A stretch of 64,000 nt of DNA from Frankiaceae bacterium (lineage in GTDB: Bacteria > Actinomycetota > Actinomycetes > BP-191), in contig JAVEEC010000051.1 in NCBI GenBank assembly GCA_030840645.1, positions 33,326 through 97,325 of the forward strand, written 5' to 3'. Numbering within the stretch: position 1 is the stretch's first letter; every line of letters starts with the position of its first letter. The notes beneath the pieces are model-generated. The model was not told where the DNA came from. It made no database searches and saw nothing but the letters and a program-made list of their open reading frames with translations. Below, one piece after another: positions 61,295-64,000 of this stretch. Both the position numbers and the translations under genes were made by a program.

Positions 61295-61786
61295 TTACGG
61301 GATCAGCCCCAGGACGGCGTCGATCGCGTCCGCCACGTCCTCCTGGTCCGCGCGGCAACCGTCGCGCGAGGTGTTGTTCCACGGGCCGGTGCTGTCGCCG
61401 CAGGCGAGCGGGAGCGGCGCCGCGATCGGGTTGTTGTTGGTGCCGTAGCAGCCGCCCGAGTTGGTGCCGGTGCCGGCCTCGTTGCCGTCGGGGGTCGCCG
61501 GGCCGCAGGGGCTCTTGGTGCCGTTCTCGTAGTTGGAGACCGCGACGTAGCCGAACGCGTCGCTCGAGCCGACGGCGTAGACCTCGGTGCCGCTCGCGCC
61601 GACCTCGGTGTAGCCGAGGCCGCTCACGCAGACGCCCGCGACCGAGTCGGTGGTCCGGCCCTGGCCCGGGCCCTCGACGACGCCGTTGCAGGCGACCGGG
61701 GTCGTGGCGTTGGCCGCGGCCGGGACGACGAGCGCGAACGCCAGGCCGAGACCGGCGGTCGCCGCCAGCTTGCTGAGGGAGTACAT
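61295..61786 (-). CDS. Small secreted protein (163 aa)
   Basis: The ATG at 61786 follows GAGAGGAA. Signal peptide MYSLSKLAATAGLGLAFALV is cleaved near ANA. The mature part is Gly/Asn/Thr-rich with six Cys (VACNGVVEG, AGVCVSG, KSPCGPATP, GGCYGTNNN, LACGDST, DGCRADQ). Function unknown; the pattern suggests a disulfide-stabilised wall or surface protein. Confidence 0.75.
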   Translation of the reverse strand: MYSLSKLAATAGLGLAFALVVPAAANATTPVACNGVVEGPGQGRTTDSVAGVCVSGLGYTEVGASGTEVYAVGSSDAFGYVAVSNYENGTKSPCGPATPDGNEAGTGTNSGGCYGTNNNPIAAPLPLACGDSTGPWNNTSRDGCRADQEDVADAIDAVLGLIP

Positions 61787-61887
61787 GTGGTTCCTCTCGC
61801 GTAGGGATCCGGCGGGGTTCCCCGCCACCCGCTCTACGCGCGGGCAGGCGGCGCGACCGCGCCGCCCGGCGAGAATTGACCGGATGT

Positions 61888-62514
61888 TCACGCGCCCGCC
61901 ACGTCGCCGCCGACGCGAACGCACGACGGCCAGCCGACCTTGTACGTCGCGGTGCTCGTCGCCGTGTCGACGGCGTCGCCGACCACCTGACCCGTCGACG
62001 CCGCGCCCACCCAGCGCTTGGTCGTGACGGCGAAGCCGCTGACGACCGTGCCGGCCTTCAGCCCGGCGAGGCCCGCCTCCGCGAGCGGCACGGTGACGCG
62101 GATCTCGGCGGTCGCGGTGTCGACCGTGCCGGCGTCCGCGGCGGCGCCGCTGCCCCACGTGTTGCCGCGCGGGGTGAGCAGCACGGGGACCGTCGTCCTC
62201 TTCCCCGCGGCGGTGTACGCCAGGGCGAACCACCGGCCCGCCGGCGACAGCGGGTCGGTGTTGTTCAGCCCGGGCAGCCGGAACACGACGGTCGCCTGGG
62301 TCGCGTTCGTCGCGAGGTCGGCGCTGACCACGTCGAGGCCGGTGTCGCCTTGGGCGTTGGTCACCGCCCCGGCGACGCCCCTAGCGTCGCCCTGCGAGTC
62401 GGTGACCAGGCGGCAGGTCGGCTTCGGCTTCGGCGGCTTGCGGCCCGCGGCGTTCGCCACGGTGAACGGCGCCGCCGCGAGCAGCGCGGCGAGGACGAGC
62501 GGGAGGCGGCGCAT
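61888..62514 (-). CDS. Secreted hypothetical protein (208 aa)
   Basis: Signal peptide MRRLPLVLAALLAAAPFTVA, followed by a basic Pro/Lys segment and a beta-rich domain (ATQATVVFRLPGLNNTDP, RWFALAYTAAGKRTTVP and ATAEIRVTVPLAEAG). Two Cys bracket it (TCRLVTDSQGD and WPSCVRVGG). The layout is common in actinobacterial secreted proteins linked to extracellular enzymes. It overlaps the phosphoesterase stop as TGATG. Confidence 0.72.
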   Translation of the reverse strand: MRRLPLVLAALLAAAPFTVANAAGRKPPKPKPTCRLVTDSQGDARGVAGAVTNAQGDTGLDVVSADLATNATQATVVFRLPGLNNTDPLSPAGRWFALAYTAAGKRTTVPVLLTPRGNTWGSGAAADAGTVDTATAEIRVTVPLAEAGLAGLKAGTVVSGFAVTTKRWVGAASTGQVVGDAVDTATSTATYKVGWPSCVRVGGDVAGA

Positions 62515-63788
62515 CAGACCAGCGCCCCCCACCGGCGGACGAGCGGCGAGTCCGCCAGCTCGCGCCAGAACGGGTCCTCGGCCGCCATCCCCGTCGCGTC
62601 CGAGCAGAGGTGCGGCCCCGGGTCGAGGACGGCCGGCAGCCGCGGCGCGGAGCGCGGGTGCGCGAAGTCGAACGACTCGGCGAGGTTGCGCGCCGCCGCG
62701 TCGCGGGCGGTCAGCGGGTCGAGGCCGAACCGCCACTCGACCATCTTCAGGATCGACGTGTGGTCGTAGACCTCGTGGCCGACGTAGCCCCTGCGGGCGA
62801 ACGGCGACACCACGACCGCCGGCACCCGGAAGCCCGCCTGCGCGTGGTCCGGGTCGCCGTCCGGCAGCACCGGCGGCACGACGTGGTCGAAGAAGCCGCC
62901 CCACTCGTCGTACGTGATGACGAGGGCGGTGCTCGACCACTGCGGCGACGACGTCAGCGCGCGGACGACGTTGCTCATCAGCGCCTGGCCGCGGCGGATG
63001 TCGGCGTGCGGGTGGTCGTCGTTCGAGCCGCCCTGGTCCTCGCCGAGGAAGAACGGGTCGAGGTACGAGTACGCCGGCAGCGTCCCGCTCGCGGCCTGCG
63101 CGAAGAACTGGCCGAACGGCTTCGCGGCCGACGCGTACCGCTCGCCGTAGAGCGCCAGGACCGGCAGGTCGCTGAAGTAGTACGTCGCCGGCACGCCCTT
63201 GGCGGCGAGGCGGTCCCAGATCGTCGGCATCGCGCTGACGTCGGTGGTGTTGGTCAGCCGGTCGGTCGCCGCGGAGTGGGTGTAGAGGCGGTTCGGGTAG
63301 GTCGGCCCGAGGATCGAGCAGAAGTACCTGTCGAACGTCGTGAACTCCCGCACCAGTGGCCCGAGCAACGCGAGGTCCGCCTCCTCGTAGTAGCCGAGCG
63401 CGAAGTCGTCGTTGGCGCCCTTCCGGAAGCCGTCGCACGCGCCGCCGGCGAGCTGGAGCCGGCCGCCCTCTACCGAGTGGTCGGGGTCGGTGAACCCGCA
63501 GCCCTGCCAGTCGGTGAGGTGGTGCGTCGCGTGCGGCTGCCCGGCGTCGTCGAGGTACGTCAGCCCAGCCTGACGGCCGTCGGCGCCGGGCAGCCAGCCG
63601 AGGTAGTGGTCGAACGACCGGTTCTCCATGCAGAGCACGACGATGTTGTCGAGGCCGCAGGTGCGCGGGTCCGGCAGCCGGCGCAGGTGCTGGCGCGGCG
63701 GCCGCGACCCGGCGGCCGAGGCGCCGGAGGCGAGCAGCGCACCGGCGGCGAGGCCGGTGCCGAGGAACGTACGACGCGAGATCGGCAT
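62514..63788 (-). CDS. Tat-exported phospholipase C/phosphoesterase
   Basis: A 424-aa protein with a Tat signal (SRRTFLGTGLAAGALLASG). Catalytic and metal residues appear in VVLCMENRSFDHYLGWLPG, TLPAYSYLDPFF, ALVITYDEWGGFFDHV and YVGHEVYDHTSILKM. The family includes mycobacterial PlcA-D and acid phosphatase AcpA. The substrate may be phosphatidylcholine or another phosphoester. An IS30-type element lies 85 bp upstream and may affect its promoter. Confidence 0.9.
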   Translation of the reverse strand: MPISRRTFLGTGLAAGALLASGASAAGSRPPRQHLRRLPDPRTCGLDNIVVLCMENRSFDHYLGWLPGADGRQAGLTYLDDAGQPHATHHLTDWQGCGFTDPDHSVEGGRLQLAGGACDGFRKGANDDFALGYYEEADLALLGPLVREFTTFDRYFCSILGPTYPNRLYTHSAATDRLTNTTDVSAMPTIWDRLAAKGVPATYYFSDLPVLALYGERYASAAKPFGQFFAQAASGTLPAYSYLDPFFLGEDQGGSNDDHPHADIRRGQALMSNVVRALTSSPQWSSTALVITYDEWGGFFDHVVPPVLPDGDPDHAQAGFRVPAVVVSPFARRGYVGHEVYDHTSILKMVEWRFGLDPLTARDAAARNLAESFDFAHPRSAPRLPAVLDPGPHLCSDATGMAAEDPFWRELADSPLVRRWGALV

Positions 63789-63873
63789 GGCGGCGACGTT
63801 AGGGACCTGTGACGACGCGCACCCCAACCCCCGGTGAACTCCGGGGAAAGCCCCGGGGAACTCTCCGCACCAC

Positions 63874-63897
63874 CTCGTTCTGTGAAGATCACCACGC
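63874..63897. repeat. Terminal repeat of the IS30-family element
   Basis: Begins CTCGTTCTGTGAAGATCACC and is a 24-bp exact copy of 2785-2808. It lies 7 bp outside the transposase stop codon, where an IS30 inverted repeat is expected. The element continues beyond the window edge. Confidence 0.75.
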
Positions 63898-63904
63898 GGC
63901 GGTC

Positions 63905-64000
63905 TCAACCGGTCAGTGCAACGAGGACCTCGTTGAGCTTTTCGGATGGTGTCATTGATCCGAGGGTTTTGCGGGGTCTGCCGTTGAGGCTGTCGGCGGC
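63905..64000 (-). mobile_element. IS30-family transposase, C-terminal part
   Basis: The frame is open from the window edge and ends at TGA (63905-63907). The 31 visible residues (AADSLNGRPRKTLGSMTPSE, then KLNEVLVALTG) match the IS30 transposase C-terminus, where the final catalytic segment is followed by LNGRPRKTLGW-type residues and an AEAL/EKL helix. The rest of the gene is outside the window. Confidence 0.9.

Noticed and set aside
58438-61776. 1112-aa plus-strand ORF
   Set aside because: Antisense to the BNR-repeat gene; extreme Arg content and no motifs.

Overview
This is a 64 kb chromosomal window from a very GC-rich actinomycete, with dense genes, many GTG/TTG starts and many ATGA/GTGA start-stop overlaps. 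No rRNA, tRNA or CRISPR array was seen. Several blocks keep a mycobacterial-type gene order: an XRE regulator with an HbhA-like protein; thioredoxin, DUF4395, sulfurtransferase and DUF1416 with LmeA-like and GlnR genes nearby; and ppk beside a MutT1-type Nudix/phosphohistidine phosphatase. Nothing proves the genus. An RsiG-like c-di-GMP-binding protein and secreted S53, M23 and NlpC/P60 enzymes suggest a free-living, possibly differentiating actinobacterium.

Layout: 1-9.7 kb holds LemA/HtpX, an MBL hydrolase, a DUF6338 protein with a Cys/His-tailed partner, a PLP enzyme, dodecin, aldo/keto reductase, class II aldolase, HbhA-like protein and its XRE regulator, and L-asparaginase. 9.7-12.2 kb is a chain of overlapping genes: HD-GYP protein, response regulator, RsiG-like protein and BKACE enzyme. 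12.2-24 kb holds M23 peptidase, a long coiled-coil DUF4388 protein, peroxiredoxin, S53 peptidase, amidase, YgfZ, Fur, a class IV PLP enzyme, an antiporter and a 2-hydroxyacid dehydrogenase. 24-28.6 kb holds tiny Cys-rich peptides (one resembling a RiPP precursor), an exopolysaccharide sugar transferase, an NlpC/P60 peptidase and a UDP-glucuronate decarboxylase-like gene.

30.03-36.46 kb is the most unusual part. It is bounded by two related ~26-bp sequences. The right copy is the 3' end of a 34-codon membrane-peptide gene (ending KLYHGQR); the left copy encodes KLFHGQR and sits 3 bp before an acyl-CoA dehydrogenase gene. I read this as a ~6.4 kb integrative element inserted into the 3' end of the small gene, separating it from the dehydrogenase. 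Inside are a tyrosine-integrase N-terminus that appears broken, a HEAT-repeat pseudogene, a 703-aa protein with a zinc ribbon and a PD-(D/E)XK-type nuclease signature, a lipoprotein, and two paralogous TIR-domain proteins, one membrane-anchored. This cargo looks like an anti-phage or toxin-type module and is my best candidate for an undescribed system.

36.5-49.6 kb holds a DUF916/WxL-like surface pair, a sulfur-transfer operon that includes a 25-codon Cys-containing leader-peptide candidate, the LmeA-like/hydrolase/GlnR block, a PhoX-like protein and a phosphoesterase, an arsenic operon with a clear ArsR operator, a lipoprotein and an I36-like secreted protein. 49.9-53.7 kb is a five-gene operon: lipoprotein, peptidoglycan-binding membrane-fusion protein, MacB-type ABC ATPase and permease, LuxR-type HTH. 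53.8-63.8 kb holds Ppx/GppA, MutT1-like, Ppk, an ECF-like sigma factor, secreted BNR-repeat and small secreted proteins, and a Tat-exported phospholipase C-type phosphoesterase. The window ends inside an IS30-family insertion sequence; its terminal repeat also occurs as a 24-bp exact match near 2.8 kb.
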